This document shows positions 1 through 8,090 of a stretch of DNA of 37,124 nt, in pieces. This DNA comes from Corynebacterium otitidis ATCC 51513. GTDB lineage: Bacteria > Actinomycetota > Actinomycetes > Mycobacteriales > Mycobacteriaceae. The notes under the pieces were generated by a model that ran no database searches, was not told the origin of the DNA, and saw nothing but the letters and a program-made list of their open reading frames with translations. Numbering within the stretch: the first letter of the stretch is position 1; each line of letters opens with the position of its first letter. Position numbers and translations under genes: made by a program. The DNA lies in the NCBI RefSeq assembly GCF_000296405.1, contig NZ_JH815193.1, forward strand, positions 283,946 to 321,069. Reading direction: 5' to 3'.

Positions 1-98
1 CAGAGGCCTCCCGCCGGCGGGAGCTCGGGGCGCGGGCGGCGCGGCCGGGGCCCGGCGGGAGCCGCCGCACGTGCCCTTGTCGCGCCGCGAACACGACG

Positions 99-134
99 AG
101 GCCCCCTCCACCGAGTGCTCGGTGAAGGGGGCCT
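99..134 (-). terminator. candidate terminator downstream of tRNA-Glu
   Basis: A nearly perfect 17-bp inverted repeat (99-115 against 118-134, one mismatch) lies about 27 nt beyond the 3' end of the minus-strand tRNA-Glu gene. The bases beyond the stem on the minus strand are not T-rich, so it may be a weak or non-canonical terminator. The stretch 1-98 holds no gene I can recognise. Confidence 0.5.
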
Positions 135-160
135 GTGCGCCGATGGACTTGGCAGTCCTG

Positions 161-236
161 TGGTACCCCGTACGGGATTTGAACCCGTGTTACCGGCGTG
201 AGAGGCCGGCGTCCTAGGCCGCTAGACGAACGGGGC
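161..236 (-). tRNA. tRNA-Glu (anticodon CTC)
   Basis: On the minus strand the acceptor stem GCCCCGT pairs with ACGGGGT, followed by discriminator A and an encoded CCA (161-163). The anticodon stem CCGGC/GCCGG encloses loop CTCTCAC with anticodon CTC, and the T arm contains GGTTCAAATCC. It follows tRNA-Gln by 30 nt and probably shares its promoter. Its synthetase gene gltX lies just upstream on the same strand. Confidence 0.96.
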
Positions 237-266
237 ATAGGAATAGCGAATGTTTATTTTTCGCTG

Positions 267-338
267 CTGGCCTACCAGGACTCGAACCTAGAATGGCGGT
301 ACCAGAAACCGCTGTGTTGCCAATTACACCATAGGCCA
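267..338 (-). tRNA. tRNA-Gln (anticodon CTG)
   Basis: On the minus strand the acceptor arms TGGCCTA/TAGGCCA pair, and the anticodon stem GCGGT/ACCGC encloses TTCTGGT, giving anticodon CTG. The T arm contains GGTTCGAGTCC. CCA is not encoded after discriminator G. In Actinobacteria Gln-tRNA is usually made by a non-discriminating GluRS plus the GatCAB amidotransferase, so the grouping tRNA-Gln / tRNA-Glu / gltX puts both substrates of GltX next to its gene. Confidence 0.96.
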
Positions 339-400
339 TCGTCGCTTCCCTCGGCCGTACCGCCTGTTCGCGGTGACCGCCGTGCTCGGCGACGAAGAAC

Positions 401-430
401 ACTATAGGGTGGGCGCCGCCGGGAAGACAA
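401..430 (-). promoter_or_regulatory. promoter for the tRNA-Gln / tRNA-Glu pair
   Basis: On the minus strand a -35-like TTGTCT (425-430) is followed after 18 nt by a -10 TATAGT (401-406). Transcription would start near 394, about 55 nt before the mature tRNA-Gln 5' end at 338. The assignment rests on box sequence and spacing only. Confidence 0.55.
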
Positions 431-477
431 ACGCCCAGCTCACGGCGAAAACCGCGCGCCGCGGCCGGGCGTTGTCT
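425..477. repeat. inverted repeat between gltX and the tRNA genes
   Basis: AGACAAACGCCC (425-436) and GGGCGTTGTCT (467-477) pair with one bulged base around a 30-nt loop. The structure sits 53 nt past the gltX stop and its left arm covers the -35 box of the tRNA promoter. It may be a gltX terminator without a T-run or a control element of the tRNA promoter; the sequence does not decide. Confidence 0.35.
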
Positions 478-529
478 GCGGGGCCGCGGCGCCGCTGACT
501 CTCTCGGGGCGCCGCGCCGCCCGGAGATT

Positions 530-2011
530 TTAGTCCTCGGCGCGGGCGTCGATGAAGTCGAGCGCCGCCTTAAGCCGGTTGAGCGTCGACTCGCGGCCGA
601 GGAGCTCGAGGGACTCGAAGAGCGGCGGGGAGACCGCAGCCCCGGTCGCGCCGACGCGCAGCGCGCCGTAGGCCTTGCGGGGCTTGAGCCCCAGGCCGTC
701 GATGAGCGCCGCGGAGAGCGCCTTCTCGATGTCCTCGTGGCGCCACCCGTCGAGGCCCTCCAGGGCGTCGATGGCGGCGGTGACGGCCTCCCTCGCCTCG
801 GGCTTGAGGTTCTTGCGGGCGGCCTTCTCGTCGTAGGCGAGCTCCTCGTCCGGGGTGACCAGGAACTTCAGCAGCCGGTAGCCCTCCCCGAGGGTCTTGA
901 TGCGGGTCTGCACGAGGCTCGCGGCGAAGGAGAACTTCTCCGCCGGGTAGTCGGCCGGGAAGTCGGTGAACTCCGTGAGGTAGTCGCGCAGCCGCTTCTC
1001 GAACTCGTCCTCGCTAAGGAGCCGGATGTGGTCGGCGTTGATGGCGAGCAGCTTCTTCTCGTCGAAGCGCGCCGGGTTGCCGAGCACGTCGGCGACGTCG
1101 AAGTTCTCGACCAGCTCGTCGACGCTGAAGACGTCGCGGTCGCCCTCGAGCGACCAGCCGAGCAACGCGAGGTAGTTGATCATGCCCTCGGGGATGATGC
1201 CCTCGTCGCGGTGGTTGAAGAGGTTGGACTCCGGGTCGCGCTTGGAGAGCTTCTTGTTGCCCTCCCCCATGACGAACGGCAGGTGCGCGAACCGCGGGGT
1301 GGCCTTTGCCACGCCGATCTCGATGAGCGCCTCGTAGAGCGCGAGCTGCCGAGGCGTCGAGGAGAGCAGGTCCTCGCCGCGCAGCACGTGGGTGATCCCC
1401 ATGAGCGCGTCGTCGACGGGATTGACCAGCGTGTAGAGCGGCTGCCCGTTCGAGCGCGCCACGACGAAGTCCGGCTGCGTGTCCGCGCTGAAGGACACCT
1501 CGCCGCGCACGAGGTCCTCCCACGAGAAGTCGTGGCCCGGCATCCTGAACCGCCACACCGGCTTGCGGCCCTCCGCCTCGAAGGCCTCGCGCTGCTCGTC
1601 GCTCAAGTCCCGGTCGAAGTTGTCGTAGCCGAGCTTCGGGTCACGGCCCGCGGCGCGGTGGCGCTCCTCGACCTCCGCGGCGGTCGAGTACGCCGGGTAG
1701 ACATAACCCGCCTCCTTGAGCTTCTCGAGCACGTCGCGGTAGATCTCCCCGCGGCGCGACTGCCGGTACGGCTCGTTCGGGCCGCCGCGCTCGACGCCCT
1801 CGTCCCACTCGAGCCCCAGCCACTTAAGCGCCTCGATGATCGCCTGGTAGGACTCCTCACTGTCGCGGGCCGCGTCGGTGTCCTCGATGCGGAAGACGAG
1901 CCTGCCGCCCGTGTGCCGGGCGTACGCCCAGTTGAACAGGGCGGTGCGCACCAGCCCCACGTGCGGGGTTCCGGTGGGCGATGGGCAAAATCTCACGCGA
2001 ACGTCACTCAT
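530..2011 (-). CDS. gltX: glutamyl-tRNA synthetase
   Basis: Charges tRNA-Glu, and in Actinobacteria usually also tRNA-Gln, with glutamate in the cytoplasm (class I aminoacyl-tRNA synthetase). The 493-aa protein starts [19 protein letters not shown], with the HIGH-type motif HVGL at residues 17-20, the RIEDTD signature at 41-46, [16 protein letters not shown] with the KMSKS-type loop KLSKR at 254-258, and a C-terminal anticodon-binding region. Length fits the family. The open frame extends 24 codons further upstream, but the ATG at 2011 is preceded at 7 nt by TACGAT (2019-2024), which fits a leaderless transcript and the family's usual N-terminus. Stop is TAA. It lies divergent from the isochorismate synthase gene and just upstream of the two tRNA genes it serves. 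Confidence 0.97.
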   Translation of the reverse strand: MSDVRVRFCPSPTGTPHVGLVRTALFNWAYARHTGGRLVFRIEDTDAARDSEESYQAIIEALKWLGLEWDEGVERGGPNEPYRQSRRGEIYRDVLEKLKEAGYVYPAYSTAAEVEERHRAAGRDPKLGYDNFDRDLSDEQREAFEAEGRKPVWRFRMPGHDFSWEDLVRGEVSFSADTQPDFVVARSNGQPLYTLVNPVDDALMGITHVLRGEDLLSSTPRQLALYEALIEIGVAKATPRFAHLPFVMGEGNKKLSKRDPESNLFNHRDEGIIPEGMINYLALLGWSLEGDRDVFSVDELVENFDVADVLGNPARFDEKKLLAINADHIRLLSEDEFEKRLRDYLTEFTDFPADYPAEKFSFAASLVQTRIKTLGEGYRLLKFLVTPDEELAYDEKAARKNLKPEAREAVTAAIDALEGLDGWRHEDIEKALSAALIDGLGLKPRKAYGALRVGATGAAVSPPLFESLELLGRESTLNRLKAALDFIDARAED

Positions 2012-2091
2012 GGCCGCAATCGTATCCCAGCCAGCCCACCCCCTCGCCGCCGCGACCGGCGAGGGAAAGCCGGCTACTAGCATGAGGGGAT

Positions 2092-3273
2092 ATGCCCACC
2101 CCGCGCCCGTCGACCGCGCCCGACTTCCTGCTCTCCCGCTCCACCGGATCGGTGCGCACCCAGGGCGCCCTGAAGACGTTCTCCTCCATCGGGGAGGCCG
2201 GGCGGTGGCTGGCGAGCAACGCGCCAGGAAGGCACTCGCGCCCCCCGGCCGCCGGGGAGCCCCACGAGGAGCCGATGATCGTCGGCGCGATCCCCTTCGA
2301 GATCGACAAGCCCGCGGCTCTCACCGCGCCGCGCAGCGTCATCCGCTCCCCCGGCCCGCTCGAGCCGCCGGCCTACTACCGCGCCGGCGCGAGCTCCCCC
2401 ATCGAGGCGACGATCACCGGGCTCGACCCGTCGAAGAAGCGCCACCTCGCCCGCGTCGAGGCGGCCCGGCGCACCATCGAGCGCACCGCGCTCGACAAGG
2501 TCGTCCTCGCCCGCGCGGTGACCATCGCTTTCGCGCGCCGCGTCGACCCGCGCGCGCTCGCCGCGCGGCTCATCGACGCCTCCCCCACCAGGGATGGGTT
2601 CCTGGCGGACCTCTCGCCGGCCGGGGGCGCGTACTTCGGCCACACGCTGGTGGGCTCCTCACCGGAGGTGCTCATCAAGAAGCGCGGGCGCACCGTGACG
2701 GCCTTCCCGCTCGCCGGCTCGGCGCCGAGGGCCGCGGACCCCGCCGACGACCGGCTGGCCGCGGGAAGGCTCGCGGCGTCGGCGAAGGACTTAGGCGAGC
2801 ACCGCTTCGTCGTCGAGCACCTCACATCCCGGCTGGGGCCGCTGTGCGAGACCCTCGACGTGCCGGACTCCCCGATCCTCACCTCGACCAACGAGCTGTG
2901 GCACCTCGCCACCCCGATCCGCGGGACGCTCGCCGACGAGGCCTACACCGCGCTCGAACTCGTCGCCGCGGTGCACCCCACGCCGGCGGTGTGCGGCACC
3001 CCGACGGACGCGGCGATGACGGTGATCTCCGGCGCGGAGACCGATCGCGGCTTCTACGGCGGCGCCGTGGGCTGGGCGGACGCGCGCGGCGACGGGGAGT
3101 TCATGGTCGCGATCCGCTGCGCGGAGATCGACGCCCTCGGCGCGCGCGCCCGGGCCTGGGGCGGCGGCGGGATCGTCGCCGACTCCGACCCCGAGACCGA
3201 GCTCGCGGAGACGACGACGAAGCTCTCCACGGTGCTGCGCTGCCTGGGCATCGACACCGACGACGTCGACTAG
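2092..3273 (+). CDS. isochorismate synthase
   Basis: Chorismate-binding enzyme converting chorismate to isochorismate, the entry to menaquinone or catechol-siderophore synthesis. The 393-aa protein carries the MST-family core: LDKVVLAR with the candidate general-base Lys136, [10 protein letters not shown] (188-197), FPLAGSAPR (205-213), [10 protein letters not shown] (295-304), [13 protein letters not shown] (316-328) and the C-terminal [14 protein letters not shown] (357-370). It looks like the DhbC/EntC/MenF group rather than anthranilate synthase, because no glutamine amidotransferase partner is nearby. No men, ent or dhb genes lie beside it, so its pathway cannot be fixed and no symbol is given. 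A GAGGGGA sequence lies only 1 nt before the ATG, while TAGCAT (2078-2083) ends 8 nt upstream, so a leaderless transcript is more likely. The next gene follows after 43 nt. Confidence 0.9.
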   Translation: MPTPRPSTAPDFLLSRSTGSVRTQGALKTFSSIGEAGRWLASNAPGRHSRPPAAGEPHEEPMIVGAIPFEIDKPAALTAPRSVIRSPGPLEPPAYYRAGASSPIEATITGLDPSKKRHLARVEAARRTIERTALDKVVLARAVTIAFARRVDPRALAARLIDASPTRDGFLADLSPAGGAYFGHTLVGSSPEVLIKKRGRTVTAFPLAGSAPRAADPADDRLAAGRLAASAKDLGEHRFVVEHLTSRLGPLCETLDVPDSPILTSTNELWHLATPIRGTLADEAYTALELVAAVHPTPAVCGTPTDAAMTVISGAETDRGFYGGAVGWADARGDGEFMVAIRCAEIDALGARARAWGGGGIVADSDPETELAETTTKLSTVLRCLGIDTDDVD

Positions 3274-3316
3274 CACCCCGACGCGCGCGAGCGCGCGGGA
3301 CTAGGCTGGGGCGGCC

Positions 3317-4546
3317 ATGAGCACCGAAACGACGTGGCTCGGCCCCTACCGGATCGACGACCACACCATCACCGTGCCGCTGTCCACCGACCCCGGCGAC
3401 GAGCACGAGATCGACGTCTTCGCCCGGGTCATCACCCCGCCCGGCGGAGAGGACCTCGAGCACCTCCTCTTCCTCCAGGGCGGGCCCGGCAACGAGGCGC
3501 CCCGCGTGCCGGCCGACTGGTTCCCCACCGCCTTGGAGCGCCACCGGCTCGTCCTCCTCGACCAGCGCGGCACCGGGCGCTCCACGCCGCTGGGGGTCTC
3601 CCCCGCGGGAGAGGTGCCCGAGGCGGAGTACTTAAGCCACTTCCGGGCCGACGGGATCGTCCGCGACGCCGAGGCGCTGCGCGAGCACCTCGGGGTGAAG
3701 CGCTGGTCGGTGCTCGGCCAGTCCTTCGGCGGCTTCACGCTGCTGCACTACGCGCAGGCCGCGCCCGGCTCGATCTCGCGGGCGTACTTCACCGGCGGGC
3801 TACCCTCGGTGACCCGCGGGGTCGAGGAGATCTACCGGGAGACCTACGGGGAGCTGCGACGCCACAGCGAGCGCTTCTACCGCGCGTTCCCCAAGCTTCG
3901 CCCCGTGGTCCGCGACCTCGAGGCCCGCGCCGCGGAGCGCACCATCGTCCTGCCCGACGGGGAGGCGGTGAGCCCCTCGCGCCTGAAGAGCCTCGGCCAC
4001 CTGCTCGGCACGAACGACGGGTGGCAGCAGCTCGCCGCCCTCCTCGACTTAGGCCCTAAGCACCCCGCCTTCGCCCACGACCTCGCAGGCCTGCTGCCCT
4101 TCGACGGGCGCAACCCGCTCTACTACGTGCTCCACGAGTCCTCCTACGCCAACGGGGAGGCCACCAACTGGGCGGCCGAGCGGGCGCTGCCCGAGGAGTT
4201 CGTCAAGGACTCCAGCCTGTTCACCGGCGAGCACGTGTTCAGCGAGTGGGCCGACACCGTTCCCGCCTTCCGGCCCTGGCGCGAGGCCGCGGCCGAGCTC
4301 GCCGGCTGGGAGTGGCCCACCCTCTGGGAGCCCGAGGCCCTCGCCGAGAGCGGGATGAAGGGCGCGGCGGCGATCTACGCGACCGACGCGTTCGTGCCGC
4401 TGCGCTTCTCGCTTGAGACCGCCGACCTCCTGCCCGGCGTCGAGCGGCTCGTCACCAGCGAGCACGAGCACAACGGGCTGCGCGCCAGCGGCGGGAAGGT
4501 GCTTCGCCACCTCTTCGAGCTCGCCGACGGGACCCGCGCCCGCTAG
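3317..4546 (+). CDS. alpha/beta hydrolase, proline iminopeptidase-like (family S33)
   Basis: A cytoplasmic peptidase or hydrolase that would release N-terminal proline from peptides. The 409-aa protein has the S33 hallmarks: oxyanion-loop QGGPG (54-58, usually HGGPG), LDQRGTGRS (81-89), nucleophile elbow GQSFGG with Ser136, a candidate acid Asp in ATDAFVPLRFS, and a late His in SEHEHNGL near residue 385. There is no signal peptide. It is longer than classical PIP (about 310 aa), as in the corynebacterial members with a long cap domain. TAGGCT (3302-3307) lies 9 nt before the ATG and no ribosome-binding site is obvious, so it may be leaderless with its own promoter. A strong terminator follows. 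Exact substrate is uncertain. Confidence 0.88.
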   Translation: MSTETTWLGPYRIDDHTITVPLSTDPGDEHEIDVFARVITPPGGEDLEHLLFLQGGPGNEAPRVPADWFPTALERHRLVLLDQRGTGRSTPLGVSPAGEVPEAEYLSHFRADGIVRDAEALREHLGVKRWSVLGQSFGGFTLLHYAQAAPGSISRAYFTGGLPSVTRGVEEIYRETYGELRRHSERFYRAFPKLRPVVRDLEARAAERTIVLPDGEAVSPSRLKSLGHLLGTNDGWQQLAALLDLGPKHPAFAHDLAGLLPFDGRNPLYYVLHESSYANGEATNWAAERALPEEFVKDSSLFTGEHVFSEWADTVPAFRPWREAAAELAGWEWPTLWEPEALAESGMKGAAAIYATDAFVPLRFSLETADLLPGVERLVTSEHEHNGLRASGGKVLRHLFELADGTRAR

Positions 4547-4570
4547 CGGGATTCCCCTTCCCTCGCGCAC

Positions 4571-4606
4571 GAGCGCCCCGGCCGCGCGGCCGGGGCGCTC
4601 GGTTTT
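4571..4606 (+). terminator. rho-independent terminator
   Basis: A perfect 13-bp stem GAGCGCCCCGGCC / GGCCGGGGCGCTC with a 4-nt loop (4571-4600) is followed by GGTTTT. It ends the isochorismate synthase / hydrolase unit and separates it from the convergent MHS transporter gene. Confidence 0.85.
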
Positions 4607-4648
4607 GGGCGGGCGGGGCGCGGCGCGCACCCGCCGATGCTTCCCCTT

Positions 4649-6007
4649 TTAGTCCTCGGGGTCGGCGTTGTCGCCGGGGCGGCGCACGTAGCGCAAAAAC
4701 AGCGGCAGCGCGATGAGACCGATCAGCGCGGTGACGAGCACGTAGAGGCCCGTGGAGTAGACGGTGTGGGTCGTCAGCCACGTCATGAGCGCCGGGGTCA
4801 TGCCCGCGAAGACGATGCCGATGAGGTTGTAGGCCACCGACGTGCCCGTCGAGCGCACCACCGTGGGGAACACGCGCGCGATCGCCGAGGGGATGATCCC
4901 GACGTAGGAGCCGACCGCCGCGCAGCTCACCGTGTGCGCGACGAGCAGCGCGGGCAGGCTCGGGCTCGCGTGCAGCGCCACGAGCGCGCCGAGCGGGATA
5001 ACCGCCATCGCGGCGAGCGTCGCACCTAGCGAGAGCCGGTAGCCGACCCGCTGCGCGACCGCCGCGGAGACGAGGCACGCCGCGAACATCGCGATGTTGC
5101 CCACCAGGGAGGCGACGAACGCCTCGTTGGAGCTGAACCCCAGGCCGGTCTCCGGCATGGAGTAGTAGGTGGGCGCGAAGATGATGAGCCCGGAGGTCGT
5201 CGTGTGCCAGGAGATCGCCATGACCGAGGCGATGAGGATGTGGCGCCAGTAGCGCTTAAGCAGGATGCTCACCGGGCGGCGCCGCCGCTCCTTGCGCCTG
5301 GCCTCGAGGTCGACGAACTCCTCGGTCTCGGTAAGGGAGGAGCGGATGTAGAGCGCCACGGGGATGATGAGCAGCCCGATGATGAACGGGATGCGCCACG
5401 CCCACTCGGTGACCTGCTGCTCGCTAAACAGCCCGGTGATCGCCACGCCGATGACCGCGGCGAGGATATTGGAGACCGCCATCGTGGCCTGCAGCCAGCC
5501 AACGACCTGGATCTTGCGGTCGTTCGGAGCCTTCTCCACGAGGTAGGACGTCGCGCCGCCGATCTCCCCGCCGGCGGAGAAGCCCTGCAGCAGGCGGCCG
5601 ACGCAGAGCAGGATCGTCGCGCCCACGCCGAGCACGCCCACCGGCGGCGCGAAGGCGATGATGAACGTGCCGGCCGCCATGATCGACACGGTAAGAAGAA
5701 GCGTCGCCTTGCGGCCCTTGAGATCCCCGTACGCGCCGAGCAGCAGCGCCCCCAAAGGCCTGGCGACGTAGCCCACGCCGTAGACGATAAACGCGCTCAT
5801 GAGCGCGCTGAACGCGTCGCCGGTCTGAAAGAAGTTCGCGCCGATATACGTCGCGAAGAACGCGTAGCTCGAAAAGTCGAACCACTCGAGCACGTTGCCA
5901 GCCATCGAGCCGGCGACGACCCGGCGCATGGACTCCGGCCGGCGACCGCCCTGCTTACTCCCCTCGGCGGTCCGCTCGCCCGCGGACACGCTGGTGTCGT
6001 GCACCAT
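4649..6007 (-). CDS. MFS transporter, metabolite:H+ symporter (MHS) family
   Basis: Inner-membrane proton symporter of the MHS subfamily (relatives: ShiA, KgtP, ProP, CitA), importing an organic acid or zwitterion. The 452-aa protein has about 12 hydrophobic segments, the MHS opening GNVLEWFDFSSYAFFA, the loop 2-3 signature GAYGDLKGRKATLL, LLQGFSAGGEIGGA in TM5, and the cytoplasmic stretch RSSLTETEEF. A 39-codon in-frame upstream extension is polar and Arg-rich and unlike the family; the ATG at 6007 gives a normal N-terminus, with a purine-rich AAAGGAAACGGGGAA upstream. Substrate cannot be read from sequence. It has its own AT-rich control region and is separated by a terminator from the ABC importer genes, so it is not clearly part of that operon. 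Confidence 0.9.
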   Translation of the reverse strand: MVHDTSVSAGERTAEGSKQGGRRPESMRRVVAGSMAGNVLEWFDFSSYAFFATYIGANFFQTGDAFSALMSAFIVYGVGYVARPLGALLLGAYGDLKGRKATLLLTVSIMAAGTFIIAFAPPVGVLGVGATILLCVGRLLQGFSAGGEIGGATSYLVEKAPNDRKIQVVGWLQATMAVSNILAAVIGVAITGLFSEQQVTEWAWRIPFIIGLLIIPVALYIRSSLTETEEFVDLEARRKERRRRPVSILLKRYWRHILIASVMAISWHTTTSGLIIFAPTYYSMPETGLGFSSNEAFVASLVGNIAMFAACLVSAAVAQRVGYRLSLGATLAAMAVIPLGALVALHASPSLPALLVAHTVSCAAVGSYVGIIPSAIARVFPTVVRSTGTSVAYNLIGIVFAGMTPALMTWLTTHTVYSTGLYVLVTALIGLIALPLFLRYVRRPGDNADPED

Positions 6008-6029
6008 CCCCGATTCCCCGTTTCCTTTC

Positions 6030-6214
6030 ACGCGGCTCGCCGCCCGGAAGGAAAATCTGATTTCCGGGCGGCGTCGTACCGGGAAAACTGTAGGAGCGAA
6101 AAGAAAAACCGGGGAATGTTCCATTCCACTCGAGGAAAACGGATCCCGCGCCGACGAAGAATGAAATTATCGGGACGCTATTTCCATTCTCGACAACTAG
6201 CAGGGCGGAAATAG
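6030..6214 (-). promoter_or_regulatory. dyad-rich control region of the MHS transporter
   Basis: The 332 bases between the transporter start (6007) and the next stop codon (6340) are AT-richer than their surroundings and hold three dyads. GCCGCCCGGAA/TTCCGGGCGGC (6039-6049/6062-6072) is a perfect 11-bp hairpin in the likely 5' leader. GGAATG-TTC-CATTCC (6113-6127) is a perfect palindrome. CTATTTCC/GGAAATAG (6178-6185/6207-6214) is a spaced dyad. A plausible -10, TACAGT, lies at 6087-6092 on the minus strand, so the 6113-6127 palindrome would cover the -35 position and could be a repressor operator. The regulator is unknown. Confidence 0.5.
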
Positions 6215-6244
6215 TTTCTCGCTATTGTTCCTTGCGTCACAGAC

Positions 6245-6290
6245 AAAAAGAACCGCGCCCCGCCCGGCCGAGGGGCCGTGGGCGGGGCGC
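6245..6290 (-). terminator. rho-independent terminator of the ABC importer operon
   Basis: The 11-bp stem GCGCCCCGCCC/GGGCGGGGCGC (6255-6265/6280-6290) is followed on the minus strand by GGTTCTTTTTG. It lies 50 nt after the stop of the substrate-binding protein gene and is well placed to end the long minus-strand transcript. Confidence 0.85.
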
Positions 6291-6339
6291 TGAGGACGCG
6301 GGGCACCGAGTAGGAGTCGGGCCCGGCTTAGGTAACGGG

Positions 6340-7275
6340 CTAGCCGATGATGCCCTTCTCCTCGAGCCACTCGATGGCGGCCTGCTTCGGCTCGAGCTTC
6401 TCCTCGCCCGAGACACGCGCGTTGAGGCTCGTGAGCTCCGCGGTGGTGAGCTCCGCGGTGAGCTTGCCGAGCGCCTCCTCGATCTCAGGGGTGAGGCTCG
6501 AGGACTTGATCAGCGGCACGACGAACTGCTCGGGGAAGTTGCCCTCCGGGTCCTCGAGGGTGACGAGGTCGTTCTCCTCGATCTCCGGGCTCGTGGAGAA
6601 GATGTTCGCGCCGTGGACGTCGCCGTCGAGCAGCGCCTGCACCGTGGCGGGCCCGCCGCCGTCGGCGATGGCGACGAACTCGTCCGGCTCGACGCCGTAG
6701 AGCTCCTCAAGGCCCGGGATGCCGCGGTCGCGCTCGTTGAACTCCGGGGGCCCGGCGAGGATGAGCTCGTCGTTGTGCTCCGCGAGGTCGCCAATCTCGG
6801 TGAGGTCCCACTCCTCGGCCAGCTCCGAGGTGACGGTGACGGTGTCGGTGTTCTCCGCCTCGGCGGGCTCGAGCACGCTAAGCCCCAGCTCCTCGACCTG
6901 CTCGTCGAGCGCGGCCTGGACGTCCGCCCCGGGCGAGATGTCCGCCTCCGGGTCCAAGTAGAGAAGCAGGTTGCCGGTGTAGTCCGGCACGAGGTCGATG
7001 GAGCCGTCCTCGAGGGCGGGGATATAGGCCTCGCGGGCGCCGATGTTGAAGCGCTCCTCGACCTCGATGCCCGCGTCGCGGAGCGTCTCGGCGAAGAGGT
7101 TGCCGAGGATCTCGGACTCGACGAAGTTGCCCGAGGACACGACGATCGTGTCGTCGTCGCCCGAGGCCTCGCCGCCGCCGTCGCCCTCGGGCTCGTCGAA
7201 CGGGTCGGAGCAGCCCGCAAGCACGATCGCGGTCGCGGACGCGGCGGCCAGGGCGGCCTTCCTGCTAATGGTCAT
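6340..7275 (-). CDS. osmoprotectant/betaine ABC transporter substrate-binding lipoprotein (ProX/OpuC-like)
   Basis: Captures a quaternary-ammonium (betaine-type) ligand outside the cell and delivers it to the permeases encoded upstream in the operon. The 311-aa protein has a lipoprotein signal ending in LAGC (Cys22), an Asp/Glu/Gly-rich linker, then an OpuAC/ProX fold: IVVSSGNFVESEILGNLFAE, YTGNLLLYLDPEADI and a C-terminal LTSLNARVSGEEKLEPKQAA. AAGGAG precedes the ATG by 11 nt. It is the last gene of the cluster, 107 nt after the second permease gene, with a hairpin in the gap and a strong terminator behind it. Family knowledge allows glycine betaine, choline, carnitine, stachydrine or ergothioneine; the neighbouring lyase, hydratase and DUF917 genes favour a histidine betaine (inference). 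Confidence 0.92.
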   Translation of the reverse strand: MTISRKAALAAASATAIVLAGCSDPFDEPEGDGGGEASGDDDTIVVSSGNFVESEILGNLFAETLRDAGIEVEERFNIGAREAYIPALEDGSIDLVPDYTGNLLLYLDPEADISPGADVQAALDEQVEELGLSVLEPAEAENTDTVTVTSELAEEWDLTEIGDLAEHNDELILAGPPEFNERDRGIPGLEELYGVEPDEFVAIADGGGPATVQALLDGDVHGANIFSTSPEIEENDLVTLEDPEGNFPEQFVVPLIKSSSLTPEIEEALGKLTAELTTAELTSLNARVSGEEKLEPKQAAIEWLEEKGIIG

Positions 7276-7333
7276 GGCTAAGTCACTCCTTGAAGGTGAT
7301 CGAAAACTAGGTGATTGCTAAGGGGAAATACCG

Positions 7334-7355
7334 CCGCCCGGTGCTGCCCGGGCGG
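7334..7355 (-). repeat. intercistronic hairpin between permease and binding-protein genes
   Basis: CCGCCCGG/CCGGGCGG (7334-7341/7348-7355) forms an 8-bp stem with a 6-nt loop in the 107-nt gap. On the minus strand it is followed only by a weak T-containing stretch, so partial termination or mRNA stabilisation is more likely than full termination. Confidence 0.4.
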
Positions 7356-7382
7356 TACGGCGTGGGTCTCCGGCCGGCGCCG

Positions 7383-8090
7383 CTAGGCTGCGACCTTCTG
7401 GCGCTTCTTCCTGGCGGCCTTCGCCGGGGGCTCGGTGCGCGGCCGCACGCGGCGCACGACGAGCGCGCCGACGGCGGCGAGGATGCCGTCCACCGCGAGC
7501 GCCAGGGTGGTAACCAGCACCGCGCCGACCATCATGCGGCCGTAGTCGTAGACGGCCAGCCCGTCGAAGATGTAGCGGCCCACCCCGCCGAGGTTGACGT
7601 AGGCGGCGATCATCGCGGTGGCGATGACCTGGAGCATCGCGTTGCGCACCCCGGCGACGATGAGCGGCAGGGCGATGGGCAGCTCGCACTGGACAATGAC
7701 CTGGCGCTCGGTCATGCCCATCGCGCGCGCCGCGTCGACGGTGTCGTTGGGCACGTTGTCGATGCCGGAGTACACCCCGGCGAGCAGCGGCGGGATCGCG
7801 AGCAAAACGAGCGCGATGACCGGCGACGCGAGCCCGAGCCCGACGATGAGCACGAGGAAGGTCATGAGCCCCAGGCTCGGCAGGGCGCGCATGACGTTCG
7901 CGGCGCCCACCGCGAAGACCACTCCCCTGCCGGTGTGCCCGATGAGCACGCCCACAGGGAAGGCGATCACCGCGGCGACGACGAGCGCGAGGACCGAGTA
8001 CCACAGATGCTCGCCCAGGCGGGCGAGGATGCCCGTCGAGCCGAGCCAGTTGGAGCCGTCGGCGAAGAAGGCGATCATGTCAGCGAACAT
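7383..8090 (-). CDS. betaine-type ABC transporter permease (OpuCB/OpuCD-like)
   Basis: One of two homologous membrane subunits of the importer. The 235-aa protein is strongly hydrophobic with about six membrane segments and carries the coupling-loop region GIDNVPNDTVDAARAMGMTE, typical of BPD-type permeases of the OpuC/ProW group, plus LPIALPLIVAGVRNAMLQVI. The C-terminus is basic (RRVRPRTEPPAKAARKKRQK), on the cytoplasmic side. Its ATG overlaps the end of the preceding permease gene by 11 nt, indicating translational coupling. Confidence 0.93.
   Translation of the reverse strand: MFADMIAFFADGSNWLGSTGILARLGEHLWYSVLALVVAAVIAFPVGVLIGHTGRGVVFAVGAANVMRALPSLGLMTFLVLIVGLGLASPVIALVLLAIPPLLAGVYSGIDNVPNDTVDAARAMGMTERQVIVQCELPIALPLIVAGVRNAMLQVIATAMIAAYVNLGGVGRYIFDGLAVYDYGRMMVGAVLVTTLALAVDGILAAVGALVVRRVRPRTEPPAKAARKKRQKVAA

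Noticed and set aside
198..407. A 69-codon plus-strand open frame over the tRNA genes
   Set aside because: It overlaps both tRNA genes on the opposite strand and has no coding signature; the tRNA structures explain the sequence.
737..2080. Long open frame antisense to gltX (and similar ones at 21729-23549, 25489-27459, 29112-30398)
   Set aside because: Composition is Arg/Gly/Asp/Val-rich with no domain, and each lies exactly opposite a well-supported gene; these come from GC-rich third positions.
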